Shown: positions 49,109-58,574, counted from the first letter of the stretch. The stretch is 64,000 nucleotides of DNA from Kocuria subflava (GCF_012163155.1 NZ_JAAVUN010000017.1:1-64000), one strand, 5' to 3'. Notes: a model not told the origin generated them from the letters alone. Numbers and translations are program-made.

Positions 49109-50134
49109 TCACGCGGTGACGGAAGTCCCGGCCGAGCCGAGGTCCTGGCATGCCTGGACCACGCGGGCGGCCATGCCGGTCTCAGCGGAAGCGCCCCAGA
49201 CGCGGGGGTCGTAGAGCTTCTTGTTGCCGATTTCGCCGTCAATCTTCAGCACGCCGTCGTAGTGGGAGAGCATGTGACCGGCCACGGGGCGGGTGAAGGC
49301 GTACTGGGTGTCCGTGTCCACGTTCATCTTGATGACACCGTAGGAAACGGCGTCAGCGATCTCCTGCTCGGTGGAGCCGGAGCCGCCGTGGAAGACCAGG
49401 TCGAACGGACGGTCCTTGCCGTACTTGGCGCCGACCTCGTCCTGGATCTGCTTGAGCAGCTCCGGACGCAGCTTGACGTTGCCCGGCTTGTAGACGCCGT
49501 GCACGTTGCCGAAGGTCAGAGCCGTGATGTAACGGCCCTTCTCGCCCAGGCCCAGTGCCTCAACGGTCTTGATGCCGTCTTCCGTGGTGGTGTAGAGGGT
49601 GTCGTTGATCTCGCCGACCACGCCGTCCTCTTCACCGCCAACCGCACCGATCTCAACTTCCAGCACGATCTTGGCCTTGCCGGTGCGCTCAATCAGCTCG
49701 GCGCCGATCTTGAGGTTCTCATCCAGGTCAATGGCGGAGCCGTCCCACATGTGGGACTGGAAGATGGGGTCCTCGCCGCGGGCCACAGCGGCCTCGGACT
49801 CGGCCAGCAGCGGCAGCACGAAGCCTTCCAGCTTGTCCTGGGGGCAGTGGTCAGTGTGCAGGGCAATGTTGACGTCGTAGTTCTTGGCCACCTCGCGGGC
49901 GAAAGCAGCCATGGCCAGGGATCCACGGACCATGTCCTTGACGGAGGAGCCGGACCAGTAGGCAGCGCCACCGGTGGAAGCCTGGATGATGCCGTCAGAG
50001 CCGGCCTCAGCAAAACCACGGATGGCTGCGTTCAGGGTCTGGGAGGAGGTGACGTTGATCGCCGGGTAGGCGAAACCCTTCTCCTTGGCCCGGTCGAGCA
50101 TCTCGTTGTAGACCTCAGGGGTTGCGATGGGCAT
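49109..50134 (-). CDS. fbaA: fructose-bisphosphate aldolase, class II
   Basis: Zinc aldolase of glycolysis and gluconeogenesis, 341 residues, of the long (type A) class II form. The zinc and substrate blocks are NIALHTDHCPQDKLE, IFQSHMWDGSAIDLDEN, VLEVEIGAVGGEEDGV, TFGNVHGVYKPGNVKL, and DLVFHGGSGSTEQEI. ATG 50134 follows AAGGAG. It stands alone between a terminator hairpin and copy C of the palindromic repeat. Confidence 0.96.
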   Translation of the reverse strand: MPIATPEVYNEMLDRAKEKGFAYPAINVTSSQTLNAAIRGFAEAGSDGIIQASTGGAAYWSGSSVKDMVRGSLAMAAFAREVAKNYDVNIALHTDHCPQDKLEGFVLPLLAESEAAVARGEDPIFQSHMWDGSAIDLDENLKIGAELIERTGKAKIVLEVEIGAVGGEEDGVVGEINDTLYTTTEDGIKTVEALGLGEKGRYITALTFGNVHGVYKPGNVKLRPELLKQIQDEVGAKYGKDRPFDLVFHGGSGSTEQEIADAVSYGVIKMNVDTDTQYAFTRPVAGHMLSHYDGVLKIDGEIGNKKLYDPRVWGASAETGMAARVVQACQDLGSAGTSVTA

Positions 50135-50266
50135 GCTGGCTCCTTCTTCGTCGAGTGCCTTGGGCTGCCACCGGCCACGTGTGCACGGCGGCACTGCTGC
50201 CCAGTCTACTGGCCCGTTGTGGGCAACGTCAGGGTGATGCCATCAGGTGCCGTGAGGTCCTGACTC

Positions 50267-50336
50267 GTGAGATCACCGGTTGCTGCTGAGATGACCCCCA
50301 ACTGGGTGTCATCTCAGCAGCAAGTGGTGATCTCAG
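50267..50336. repeat. 70-bp palindromic repeat, copy C
   Basis: Near-perfect palindrome with arms of about 29 bp. The left arm opens GTGAGATCACCGG and the centre reads GATGACCCCCAACTGG. The two arms differ at three positions. It lies between the aldolase gene start and the end of the glycoside-hydrolase gene. Confidence 0.88.
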
Positions 50337-50350
50337 CGGTGGAGACGACG

Positions 50351-51424
50351 TCAGCCCCGGCGCAGGACCAACCCGTGGTGGGCATGCAGCACGTGTTTTC
50401 GTGCCACAGGCTCACCGGAGGCGTCCACCATGCCGCGGGGAACCTTGATCTTGCGGCGCATCCGCCGATCCTTGGCCAGGTTGGCGGCGGCAAAACCGTG
50501 TTTGAACTCCCGCGTCCAGGTGTCCCCCACCTGTTGCGGCGGCCCCAACGGGGAGCCCAGCTGGAAGTCCAGCTCCGGCACGTACTGCAGCTGGGAGTAG
50601 TCATCATGGCCCGTTGCCGAATAGGCCCCGGAACCATCACCGAAGATCCAGAAGGCGGCCAGTCCGTACAGAAAATTGGGGTGGTCATCCGAACCGTGGG
50701 TGGGCACCCGCAGGATGGAAATGCCCGGCCCGGCGGCCTGCCCGAGTTGCTGATGTGCCGTGTAGGGCTCGAACAGCTCATCAGGATTCCAGCCCAGCCA
50801 CACCTCCTCGAACCCGCCACCCCACTGCGCGTGAGTGTCCCACCGGCCGGGTTCGCGCCGCGATTCCGCAATGTTGGGGACCAGGATCTTGCCCCGCTCC
50901 CGTAACGCAGCCCCCGCGGCAGCCACCAACTCACCCAGCGCCGCCCGCAATTCAGACATGGAATCCAACCCGGTCAGAGGAAGGTTCAGCCCGTAATAGT
51001 CGTCAAAGACGTCGTTGTCCGCCATGACCCCGTCAAACGGCGAATCAGCCAGTTCGGCAGACACGTTGGCCACCCACCGTTGCCGGTAGGCCGGGTCCCA
51101 GACCCGCATCTGCCAGTGCCGCGGGTAACGCTCCCACTCAATGCGGCTGCCGTCCAGGCGAGTGGCGAACCAGTCCCCACCCTCCCGTTCGGCCTCCGTA
51201 GAACTGACTCCGGAGGTGAACACCGGACCAGGTTCGTAATCCCTGGTGGAGGACAGGCACTTGTAACAGAGCACCGTCATGTCCGGGCGTCGGCGTTTGA
51301 GCTCGGCGGCGGCCTCCACTTCCCAGGGCTGCAGAATCGCAGCCCGGTAGTGCTCCACCGCAAAGTCGATCTCATGCGCCTGAATCGGGTCTTTGTACCG
51401 GATCCACGCCCCCACCCCACTCAT
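50351..51424 (-). CDS. putative glycoside hydrolase of the Pel-like locus
   Basis: A 357-residue protein with no signal peptide. It looks like a TIM-barrel hydrolase of the GHL (putative glycosyl hydrolase) type, with acidic residues at strand ends such as FDGVMADNDVFDDYYG (near residue 130) and NIAESRREPG (near 181), and an aromatic-rich face (WDTHAQWGGGFEEVWLGWNPDE). The exact CAZy family is not certain. It starts 10 nt behind the PelF-like gene with GAGGAG before the ATG, so it is co-transcribed. It may trim or edit the polymer. PelA, which does this in known pel operons, is secreted or periplasmic, so a cytosolic hydrolase here is unusual. Confidence 0.7.
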   Translation of the reverse strand: MSGVGAWIRYKDPIQAHEIDFAVEHYRAAILQPWEVEAAAELKRRRPDMTVLCYKCLSSTRDYEPGPVFTSGVSSTEAEREGGDWFATRLDGSRIEWERYPRHWQMRVWDPAYRQRWVANVSAELADSPFDGVMADNDVFDDYYGLNLPLTGLDSMSELRAALGELVAAAGAALRERGKILVPNIAESRREPGRWDTHAQWGGGFEEVWLGWNPDELFEPYTAHQQLGQAAGPGISILRVPTHGSDDHPNFLYGLAAFWIFGDGSGAYSATGHDDYSQLQYVPELDFQLGSPLGPPQQVGDTWTREFKHGFAAANLAKDRRMRRKIKVPRGMVDASGEPVARKHVLHAHHGLVLRRG

Positions 51425-51434
51425 GAATCACTCC

Positions 51435-53327
51435 TCACGCACGGTGCCGGGGCGACCCCGGGCGTGCGTGCTCAGCATCCAGCTCCAGCCACTGGTCTCC
51501 TTCATGGATGGGCTCGACCTCAGGCATGGAGGCGGCAGCCTTGCGTGCCTGCTCCACACCGGTGGCGGTCGTGGACTCCACCTGATCCGGGGAGACCACC
51601 ATGAGGGACTCCGTGATCGGATCCATGCGGCGGTGGGCCACCTCGGAGGCGCCCTCGTAGCGCACGTTGCGCTCACCGGCGGTGTCACCGAGCATGCGGT
51701 AGAGCTGGTTGTAGTTGGCCATGACCTCGTGCAGCTGGAAGAAGTTCTGCACGCGCTCGCGGGAGTTGACCGAATAGGTCTTGTAGAGCTCCGGGTTGGA
51801 AACCACGCGGTGGATGCCTTCAGCCATCATCTGGATGTCACCGGCCACCACCAGTTCACCGCAGGCCTCATACACGCGGCCATCACCGGTGGTGAGGTCA
51901 TCGTGGATCAGCTGCTTCATGCCGCCAACGTCCGTGCCCACGGTGGGGATGCCCGCGGCCATGGCCTCCAGGACCACGATCGGCTGCCCCTCGTTGTAGG
52001 ACGGCAGCACCAACAGGTCGTACTCGTGCAGGTGTTCGCGGACGTTCACGGTGCCGTGAATGGTGACCATGTCCTCCAGCTGCAACGCAGCGATCTTCTC
52101 CACGCAGGCCTGGTGGTACCCGGGATCGTGTTCGGTGGGGCCCAGCACGTTCAGGTGCACGTTGGGGTAGCCCATCTCCCGCAGCATGGCCATGGATTCC
52201 AGAAGATCCAGCAGTCCCTTGATGGGCACCAGACGCGCAATGTAAACCAGGCTCCAGCGGTGCTCCTTGGGGTTGGCAAAGATCGACTCCATGGCCTCCG
52301 CCCGGGCACGGTAGGGACGGTCGAACTCCTCGATCACCATGCCGTTGGGAACCACCACGGACTTGTCCACGTCCGTGCCCAGGGAGGCGGCCTCCGCAAT
52401 GGCGGACGGGTACAAGTAGGTGATGACCTGCGCGGACGGGTAGCAGAAGTGGCCCATTTCCGTCCACCATGCCATCCAGGCCCGCTCCTCCGCGGTGACG
52501 TCGAACTCCCTGTAGTCGTGGGAGGTCAGCGGCAAGGCCATGTTGCGCCCCAGCAGGGTGTTCACGGTGTCACGCACGTAGAGGTTGTGCTCGGTCAGCA
52601 GGAAGGAGGTGTCGTGCTCACGGGCGGCCGCAGCAGACATCAGGGATGCGTACCCGGTGGTGTGCGCGTGGTAGACCTTGGCCCGCGGCATGGTCTCCGC
52701 CAGCACGGCGTGCCCCAGGGAGAAGAAGTTGCGCAGCGTCCAGAAAGCCTCGGACAGGGACAGCCCCAGCTCCGGCAGGTGCCGGCCCACGCCCATCATG
52801 AATTCACGCGATCCCAGCAGGGCCCACAGCGGGTACCGGCGGGTGGATTCCAGGACACCCTCGTCCAGCAACTCCCACAGGGCATCCACTTCACGCTTGG
52901 ACGGATCCTGGTTGGCCAGGACCTTCAGCGCATTGAAGAGTCGGTCGGTCAGCTCACGACGCTCCCGCGAGGTCATGTTCAGGTCCGCCACACGGGCTGA
53001 GCTGAAGTCGTGGCGATGCTCCTCCATGGACAGGTAGACCATGCGCACCCACTTGACGTTGCCCGGCATGCCGTAGAGATCCTCGTGCGGCGCCTTGGAA
53101 TCCCACGCGATGTGAATGATGCCGAACTCCACGTCCGGGTTCTCCACCACGATGTCATGCACCACCGCAGACACCCCACCCTTGAGGTAGGGGTAGGTGG
53201 ACTCCATCACGATGGCGACGTCCACCTCCGGGTAGTCACCGTTGTAGGCGATCTGCGCAGCGTTGAGTTCGGTGCTGGTCTGGCTGGTCTTCTTGAACTG
53301 CTGGGTGAACTTGTCCAGGAACTTCAT
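51435..53327 (-). CDS. pelF: PelF-like GT4 glycosyltransferase
   Basis: A 630-residue glycosyltransferase resembling PelF, the cytosolic polymerase of Pel exopolysaccharide. The N-terminal DUF3492 domain contains VDVAIVMESTYPYLKGGVSAVVHDIV (about residues 35-60) and FGIIHIAW. The GT4 catalytic domain contains VVVPNGMVIEEFDRP, LVPIKGLLDLLESM, and the nucleotide-sugar E-x7-E in PSYNEGQPIVVLEAMAAGIP. The last 65 or so residues are a variable tail. ATG 53327 has no clear ribosome site; the upstream frame lacks homology. It sits between the PelG-like gene and the hydrolase. Confidence 0.85.
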   Translation of the reverse strand: MKFLDKFTQQFKKTSQTSTELNAAQIAYNGDYPEVDVAIVMESTYPYLKGGVSAVVHDIVVENPDVEFGIIHIAWDSKAPHEDLYGMPGNVKWVRMVYLSMEEHRHDFSSARVADLNMTSRERRELTDRLFNALKVLANQDPSKREVDALWELLDEGVLESTRRYPLWALLGSREFMMGVGRHLPELGLSLSEAFWTLRNFFSLGHAVLAETMPRAKVYHAHTTGYASLMSAAAAREHDTSFLLTEHNLYVRDTVNTLLGRNMALPLTSHDYREFDVTAEERAWMAWWTEMGHFCYPSAQVITYLYPSAIAEAASLGTDVDKSVVVPNGMVIEEFDRPYRARAEAMESIFANPKEHRWSLVYIARLVPIKGLLDLLESMAMLREMGYPNVHLNVLGPTEHDPGYHQACVEKIAALQLEDMVTIHGTVNVREHLHEYDLLVLPSYNEGQPIVVLEAMAAGIPTVGTDVGGMKQLIHDDLTTGDGRVYEACGELVVAGDIQMMAEGIHRVVSNPELYKTYSVNSRERVQNFFQLHEVMANYNQLYRMLGDTAGERNVRYEGASEVAHRRMDPITESLMVVSPDQVESTTATGVEQARKAAASMPEVEPIHEGDQWLELDAEHARPGSPRHRA

Positions 53328-53418
53328 GATGCAATCCGTTTCAGAGTCAAAACTTCTTGGGGGTTCGCCAACCTCAGCCCTGCACAGGGGAGGTGAGGCG
53401 GGAAGGTGAGCGGGGCGT

Positions 53419-53454
53419 CGTCGTCGTGGGATTGCATGAACACCCACGACGACG
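53419..53454 (-). terminator. hairpin between pelG-like and pelF-like genes
   Basis: Perfect 12-bp arms (53419-53430 and 53443-53454) with a 12-nt loop, 9 nt beyond the pelG-like stop codon. It may partly end transcription or set different levels for the two genes. Confidence 0.6.
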
Positions 53455-53462
53455 AACGGGGC

Positions 53463-54905
53463 TCACCACGTGACGGCGTGACGCCAGAAGAGCGTGTACT
53501 CCGGCTGGGACCAGGCGCGCTTGTAGAGCCACCAGGCCACGGCCACCAGGGCCAGGTCACCGGTGACGATGATCAAGTAGGCGCCCACGCTCGGCACCAG
53601 GGCGAATGCTGCGATCATCACGATCAGGTGCGCGGCGGCCAGCCACTGGGAGAGGTGACGTTCGCCGATGTAGTCCAGCTCGTAGCTGAGCATGGTGAGC
53701 ATCATGAAGGCCCAGGAGGCCAGCGCGATCCCCACGGCCAGACCGGCCTGTTCCGGGACCAGAACCTCAAGGACCAACGAGCAGGCCAGGGTGAGCAACA
53801 TGCCCAGGGCGCCGGTTCGCAGCACGGAGCGGTCAATCACACGGGAGAGTTCGGCGGAGGTGTTGACCAGGTCCTTGATGGGCTCACCCTGGATGGCGGT
53901 GTGCAAGCCACGGATGTTGTTGTCCACCGCCGGAGCCAGGTTCACAAAGTAGAAGTTGTAAGCCAGCACGGCCGGCAGCATGGCCATGAAGACCACAATC
54001 ACCTGGAACTGACCGTCCGTGACCATGAACAGGATGAACTTGTCCCCCCACAGAACGGAACCCAGCAGCAGGCCGCGCAGCAGATCCTTGGCCACATCAC
54101 GGTGCGGGAGGCGGATCAGTGCGGTGACGTGACGCAGGTGGCCCCGGATGAAGAACAGCTGGGTCAGCGTGGCAGCAACGGGTGGCAGCCAGACCCAGGT
54201 GGGAGCCACGGCCAGCGCTGCGGCGTAGGCGATCCAGGCAACGGCCCAGTGGCCCCGGCGCTCACCGATGTTGGCGATCACCAAGGACTGGACAAACACC
54301 AGGTGCAGCACGCACAGCAGGGCGTAGAGCCCCATGGCCTGCGCGGACCAACCGCTGACCAGCCACAACGGCAGGGCAAACACGGCCACCAAGGGTAGGG
54401 CCTGGACCAGCATGGGCACCCAGCCCTGAACAAAGCGGGGGACGATCTGGGACATGTCCTTGTCGCCCATGAGCTGCGCCAGACCGCGATAAGCCGGCAT
54501 GCAAGCAGCCTGAGCCAACCACGGGGTGGTGATGGAGCTGGCCAGCACAATGTAGGTCAGGGTCACTCCCCCGACTTCCTGGTTGTTGATGGCCGGGGTG
54601 ACCAGGGGGAACACCAGGTTCAACAGAACCAGCGGGGAGAGGTAGAGGGCCAAGGCAATGCCCTGCCCCAAGGTGCCGCGGGTGTCAGTGCTACCCGTGA
54701 CGGCGGCGTTGAGCCGCTTGTTCGGCATGAGCAACACGGTGATCACACCGATCACCACGCCGGCCACGATCAACAGACCGCTTTCAGTGGCGGGCACAAC
54801 CCTCACCAGCGCTGGCACAGCCAGTGTTGCCACCAGCGCGGCGGCAATCACGAACGCTCGACGGCGACTGTAGGTGTCTTGCAAGACGGCAGCAAAAGAG
54901 CCCAT
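53463..54905 (-). CDS. pelG: PelG-like polysaccharide exporter
   Basis: A 480-residue integral membrane protein with about 12-14 hydrophobic segments and the features of PelG: a WGDKFILFMVTDGQ block near residue 290, a YNFYFVNLAPAVDNNIRG loop, a cytosolic stretch with RLPHRDVAKDLLRGLLLG, and paired IVLASSITTPWLAQ and PAYRGLAQLMGDKDMS segments. PelG moves Pel polymer across the membrane in partnership with PelF. ATG 54905 follows GGGGAG. It is first in the small operon. No PelD, PelE or signal-bearing PelA homologue is visible nearby. Confidence 0.75.
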   Translation of the reverse strand: MGSFAAVLQDTYSRRRAFVIAAALVATLAVPALVRVVPATESGLLIVAGVVIGVITVLLMPNKRLNAAVTGSTDTRGTLGQGIALALYLSPLVLLNLVFPLVTPAINNQEVGGVTLTYIVLASSITTPWLAQAACMPAYRGLAQLMGDKDMSQIVPRFVQGWVPMLVQALPLVAVFALPLWLVSGWSAQAMGLYALLCVLHLVFVQSLVIANIGERRGHWAVAWIAYAAALAVAPTWVWLPPVAATLTQLFFIRGHLRHVTALIRLPHRDVAKDLLRGLLLGSVLWGDKFILFMVTDGQFQVIVVFMAMLPAVLAYNFYFVNLAPAVDNNIRGLHTAIQGEPIKDLVNTSAELSRVIDRSVLRTGALGMLLTLACSLVLEVLVPEQAGLAVGIALASWAFMMLTMLSYELDYIGERHLSQWLAAAHLIVMIAAFALVPSVGAYLIIVTGDLALVAVAWWLYKRAWSQPEYTLFWRHAVTW

Positions 54906-55230
54906 CAACTCATCTCCCCAATGAATCGTCGGAGGCGCTCCGAAAGTTCCCCAACCCGGCCCCCCGGCCGGATGCGGACTTGGCTGCGGATCAGAAACCG
55001 CGTGCCTGGATACGCCCGAACTTGATGGTTTCAGTCTGCTTCCGGGCGTTCACAAATGCACTAGTTGGGCAATGTGATTCAGGTCTAAATCTCTACTGAC
55101 CGGTAACCGCGGGGGTGTTCCGGCAGGTCACAAGCTCTTCTGTCGGTACTTGGTGGGCAAGGTCACGGTGCACAGCCTGGGTTGGGCCACGGCAACCGTG
55201 CAACATGACGGCATGTTGGAGCCACTGCCC
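54906..55230. other. non-coding stretch upstream of the pelG-like gene
   Basis: Together with the repeat at 55231 it forms a 391-bp gap. It must carry the promoter of the pelG-like operon. The centre (about 55020-55100) is AT-richer than its surroundings, a reasonable promoter position. No ORF with recognisable content is seen. Confidence 0.5.
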
Positions 55231-55300
55231 CCGAGATCACCGTTTGCTGCTGAGATGACACACAACTGCAGGCGCTCTCAGCAGTAACCGGTGATCTCAG
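55231..55300. repeat. 70-bp palindromic repeat, copy D
   Basis: Opens CGAGATCACCG (one end base changed relative to copy A), with the TGCTGCTGAGATGACAC core and a right arm ending GGTGATCTCAG. The inner right arm has a few mismatches. Its last bases overlap the stop codon of the RNA methyltransferase gene (55297-55299). Confidence 0.85.
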
Positions 55301-55953
55301 ACTGTGGGTCTCTGTCCGAACACGTGGCGGCGGATCCACGCGTGCATGGTCACGGCCGCTGCGGCACCGGCGTTGATCGAGCGGGTGGAGCCGAACTGGC
55401 TGATTTCCAGCACCGCATCAGCGTGCTCTGTGACCTCGGCAGAGAGCCCAGGGCCCTCCTGGCCGAACACCAGCACACACTTCTCCGGGATCTCAAAAGT
55501 CTCGATCGGAACCGAGCCCTCCACGTTGTCCACGGCCAGCACGGTGAACCCCTCACCCCGGGCCCAGTCCAGGAACTGCGCCACAGAAGCGTGGTGGTGA
55601 ACGCTCAAATACCGGTCCGTGACCATGGCACCCCGCCGATTCCAACGACGACGGCCCACCACGTGCACCCCGCCCGCATTGAACGCGTTGGCGGTACGGA
55701 CCACCGAGCCGATGTTGAAATCGTGCTCCCAGTTCTCAATGGCCACGTGGAAGGCATGCCTGCGCGAATCCAGCTCGGCAACGATTGCCTCCAGGCGCCA
55801 GTACCGGAACTCGTCTTCCACGTTGCGGCGGTCGCCGTCGCGCAGAAGCTCCGGATCCCAGTGGTTGCCCTCCGGCAAGGGCCCCTCCCAGGGACCAACC
55901 CCCACCTCCGGGCGCTCGGTCGACGCACCAGGATCTGCCACCGGCTCAGTCAA
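55297..55953 (-). CDS. TrmH/SpoU-family RNA methyltransferase
   Basis: A 218-residue 2'-O-methyltransferase of the SpoU group. Motif 1 is HDFNIGSVVRTANAFNAGGVHVVG near residue 80, motif 2 is CVLVFGQEGPGLSAEV, and motif 3 is ISQFGSTRSINAGAAAAVTMHAW, the trefoil-knot SAM site. The target could be tRNA or rRNA. The start is uncertain: TTG 55953 (overlapping the pyrE end) or GTG 55941; the longer open frame lies within pyrE and has no homology. Confidence 0.88.
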   Translation of the reverse strand: MTEPVADPGASTERPEVGVGPWEGPLPEGNHWDPELLRDGDRRNVEDEFRYWRLEAIVAELDSRRHAFHVAIENWEHDFNIGSVVRTANAFNAGGVHVVGRRRWNRRGAMVTDRYLSVHHHASVAQFLDWARGEGFTVLAVDNVEGSVPIETFEIPEKCVLVFGQEGPGLSAEVTEHADAVLEISQFGSTRSINAGAAAAVTMHAWIRRHVFGQRPTV

Positions 55954-56527
55954 GACCGAGTTCGTCCTTGCCGTAGGCGTACAGGCAGGGCACTCCCGCG
56001 GTTTCCTCGATGCGTTCCTTGGCCCCGGTGGCGCGGTCCACGATGATGGCCACGGCCACCACGTTGGCACCGGCCTTCTTCAAGGCCTCAACAGCAGTCA
56101 GCGCAGATCCGCCGGTGGTTGAGGTGTCCTCGACCACCACCACGTTGCGCCCCTCAACAGCCGGGCCTTCCACCTGGCGTCCCATGCCGTAGGACTTCTG
56201 CGCCTTGCGCACCACAAAGGTGTCCACGGCGCGCCCCTGGTCTCCGGCGGTACGCATGATGGCGTGGCCCACGGGATCAGCCCCCATGGTCAGCCCGCCT
56301 GCGGCGTCAAAATTCACACCGGCCTCATCCAGCATGCCCAGCATGACCTGACCCACCAGCCGGGAGGCTTCATGGTGGAGGGTCACACGGCGCAGATCCA
56401 CGTAGTAGTCAGCCTCGATCCCGGAAGCCAACGTGACCTTGCCGCGGACCACGGCCAGTTCCACAATCAGTTCACGCAACCGCTCACGGGCGGCGGCCAG
56501 GTCAGGGGCGTTCAGCTGGGTGCTCAT
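55946..56527 (-). CDS. pyrE: orotate phosphoribosyltransferase
   Basis: Pyrimidine biosynthesis enzyme joining orotate and PRPP to OMP, 193 residues. The PRPP-binding motif is VVVVEDTSTTGGSALTAVEALKKAG near residue 122. Lys/Arg of VVRKAQKSYGMGRQVEG form the flexible loop. ATG 56527 follows AGGA by 8 nt and is preferred to an ATG three codons earlier. It overlaps the RNA methyltransferase gene by 8 nt. Confidence 0.94.
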   Translation of the reverse strand: MSTQLNAPDLAAARERLRELIVELAVVRGKVTLASGIEADYYVDLRRVTLHHEASRLVGQVMLGMLDEAGVNFDAAGGLTMGADPVGHAIMRTAGDQGRAVDTFVVRKAQKSYGMGRQVEGPAVEGRNVVVVEDTSTTGGSALTAVEALKKAGANVVAVAIIVDRATGAKERIEETAGVPCLYAYGKDELGLD

Positions 56528-56551
56528 GGGCACCATCCTATGTGGGCCACC

Positions 56552-57745
56552 TCATGCAAAGGCGCTGTGGCCCGTGAGCTCCCGACCCAGGATCAGGGCC
56601 TGAACAGATTCCGTGCCCTCATAGGTGTGAATGGCCTCCACGTCCAGAAGGTGGCGGATCACGTGGTTCTCCAACAACATGCCGTTGCCCGCCAGCATGT
56701 CCCGGGCAATGGTTGCGATCCGCCGGGCGGCCCGCGTGTTGTGAAACTTGACCAGGGAAGCCTGCTGGGGACGCAAGGTGCCCGCAGCTTGCAGTTCTGT
56801 GGCCCGTGCACACTGCAGCTGCATGTTGGTCAACTCCTCCAGCATCTGCACCAGACGTTCTTGGACCATCTGCTTGGTGGCCAGCGGCTGCCCGAACTGG
56901 GTGCGACGCTTGGAGTAGTTCAAGGCCGCATCAAACATGGCCAGTCCGTGGCCCAGCGCGGACCATCCCACGCTCAGGCGGGTTTCGGACAGGACCTTGG
57001 AGACGTCTTTGAATGACGTGACACCGGGTAACTGCGCATCAGCAGGCACCCTGACGTTCTCCAGGGTGATGTCCGCCTGGTGGATGGCCCGGATGCCGCC
57101 CTTGCCGGCGATGGGCACACCTGTGTACCCCGGGGTCTCCTGGTCCACAATGAAGCCCTTGACCTGGTTGTCCTCCGGGTTCCTTGCCCACACGATGGTG
57201 ATGCCACCGGAGGCGCCGTTGCCGATCCATCGCTTGTGCCCGTTGATCACCCACTCCTCCCCGTCGCGCACCGCGGTGGTTTCCAGGGACACGGAGTCGG
57301 AGCCGTGATCCGGCTCCGTCAGCGCAAAAGAGCCCAGCACCTCTGCTGTGGCGATGGGCAACAGCCACTTCTCCCGTTGTTGCTCACTGGCAAAAAACGC
57401 CAGCGAGCGCAGCACCAGTCCACCTTGGACTGCTGCGGCGGCTCCCATGGAGCCATCCGCCCGGGAGATCTCCATGGTCACCAAACCTGCTGCCAGCGGG
57501 GACATCGGTTCCAGGCCCGGGATGTCCAGGCCGTCGGTCAGCAGCCTCAGCTCACCCATCCGTTTGACCAGATGCAATGGGTATTCGGCCTTGTCCCAGG
57601 CCTGACCGATCACCGGAATGATTTCCTCCGCGTACTGCTTGGCCCGGTCCCAGTGGGCGCGGTCATCTGCATCAACGTCACTGAATACGTCCAGAAAATC
57701 AGTGCCCAGGTATTCACCCAGTCGGTAGTCCTGCGGTGCACCCAC
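56552..57745 (-). CDS. acyl-CoA dehydrogenase (glutaryl-CoA dehydrogenase-like)
   Basis: FAD acyl-CoA dehydrogenase of 397 residues. FAD and substrate blocks are SFALTEPDHGSDSVSLETTA, INGHKRWIGNGASG, and RRTQFGQPLATKQMVQ. The catalytic Glu is in IHTYEGTESVQALILGRELTG near the end, the position used in glutaryl- and short-chain enzymes. Start GTG 57745 is supported by AGGAGAAGGAG upstream. It lies 61 nt behind the SDR gene and belongs to the same operon. The substrate is probably a short or dicarboxylic acyl-CoA (inference). Confidence 0.9.
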   Translation of the reverse strand: MGAPQDYRLGEYLGTDFLDVFSDVDADDRAHWDRAKQYAEEIIPVIGQAWDKAEYPLHLVKRMGELRLLTDGLDIPGLEPMSPLAAGLVTMEISRADGSMGAAAAVQGGLVLRSLAFFASEQQREKWLLPIATAEVLGSFALTEPDHGSDSVSLETTAVRDGEEWVINGHKRWIGNGASGGITIVWARNPEDNQVKGFIVDQETPGYTGVPIAGKGGIRAIHQADITLENVRVPADAQLPGVTSFKDVSKVLSETRLSVGWSALGHGLAMFDAALNYSKRRTQFGQPLATKQMVQERLVQMLEELTNMQLQCARATELQAAGTLRPQQASLVKFHNTRAARRIATIARDMLAGNGMLLENHVIRHLLDVEAIHTYEGTESVQALILGRELTGHSAFA

Positions 57746-57806
57746 AGTGGTCTCCTTCTCCTGCGGGGTTCCCCGCGGCGTCGTCGTTGGTGGTGTGGTC
57801 CTGTGT

Positions 57807-58574
57807 TCAGCGCGGGGGCATCCGCAGCGCACCGTCCATGCGGATGGTTTCGCCGTTGAGGTAGTCGTGCTCCACGATCATCTGCACCAGCTGCGCGTAT
57901 TCCTCCGGTCTTGCCAGGCGCTTGGGGAACTGGACGTTGGCTTCCAGTTCGCTCCGGAACTCCGGGGTGATCCCGGCCATCATGGGGGTCTCCACGATGC
58001 CGGGGGCAATGGTGCACACCCGGATCCCCACCCCTGCCAGATCCCTGGCGGCAGCAATGGTCATGGAGTGCACCCCACCTTTGGAGGCCGCGTAAGCCGC
58101 CTGCCCCACTTGGCCTTCAAAGGCCGCAACGGAGGCGGTGTTCGCGACGACGCCGCGCGCCCCGCCCTCCAGGGGAACGTTGTGCGCCATGACCGCCGCA
58201 GCGCGTGCCAGAACGGTGAAGGTGCCGATCAGATTGACCTCTATCACGGTGCGGAACAGACCCAGGTCATGTGGGCCCTTTTTGCCCACGATCCGCGCCA
58301 CCGGGGCAATGCCTGCGCAGTTGACCACGGTCCGCACAGGGGCCAGCGCCTGGGCGGTTTCCACAGCGGCATCAACGGCGGCTCCGTCCGTGACGTCGGC
58401 AGCCACCAGGGTCACGCCATCAGGAACAGAACCAGCTTGTTGCGCCCTGGTGATGCCGGAGTCCAGGTCCACGCCCACCACGTGCACTCCTTGGGCGGCC
58501 AGTGAGGCTGCCACAGCAGACCCCAAGCCGGAGGCCGCACCGGTCACCAGCGCACTTGAGTTGGAAAGATCCAC
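57807..58574 (-). CDS. short-chain dehydrogenase, 3-hydroxyacyl-CoA type
   Basis: NAD-dependent SDR of 255 residues. ALVTGAASGLGSAVAASLAAQG is the nucleotide site, VVNCAGIAPV the conserved Asn region, and YAASKGGVHSMTIAAARDLA the catalytic Tyr-Lys. It resembles type 2 3-hydroxyacyl-CoA dehydrogenases (HSD17B10-like), which act in branched-chain acyl-CoA oxidation. GTG 58574 follows AAGGAG. A long hairpin separates it from the upstream acyl-CoA dehydrogenase. Confidence 0.9.
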   Translation of the reverse strand: MDLSNSSALVTGAASGLGSAVAASLAAQGVHVVGVDLDSGITRAQQAGSVPDGVTLVAADVTDGAAVDAAVETAQALAPVRTVVNCAGIAPVARIVGKKGPHDLGLFRTVIEVNLIGTFTVLARAAAVMAHNVPLEGGARGVVANTASVAAFEGQVGQAAYAASKGGVHSMTIAAARDLAGVGIRVCTIAPGIVETPMMAGITPEFRSELEANVQFPKRLARPEEYAQLVQMIVEHDYLNGETIRMDGALRMPPR

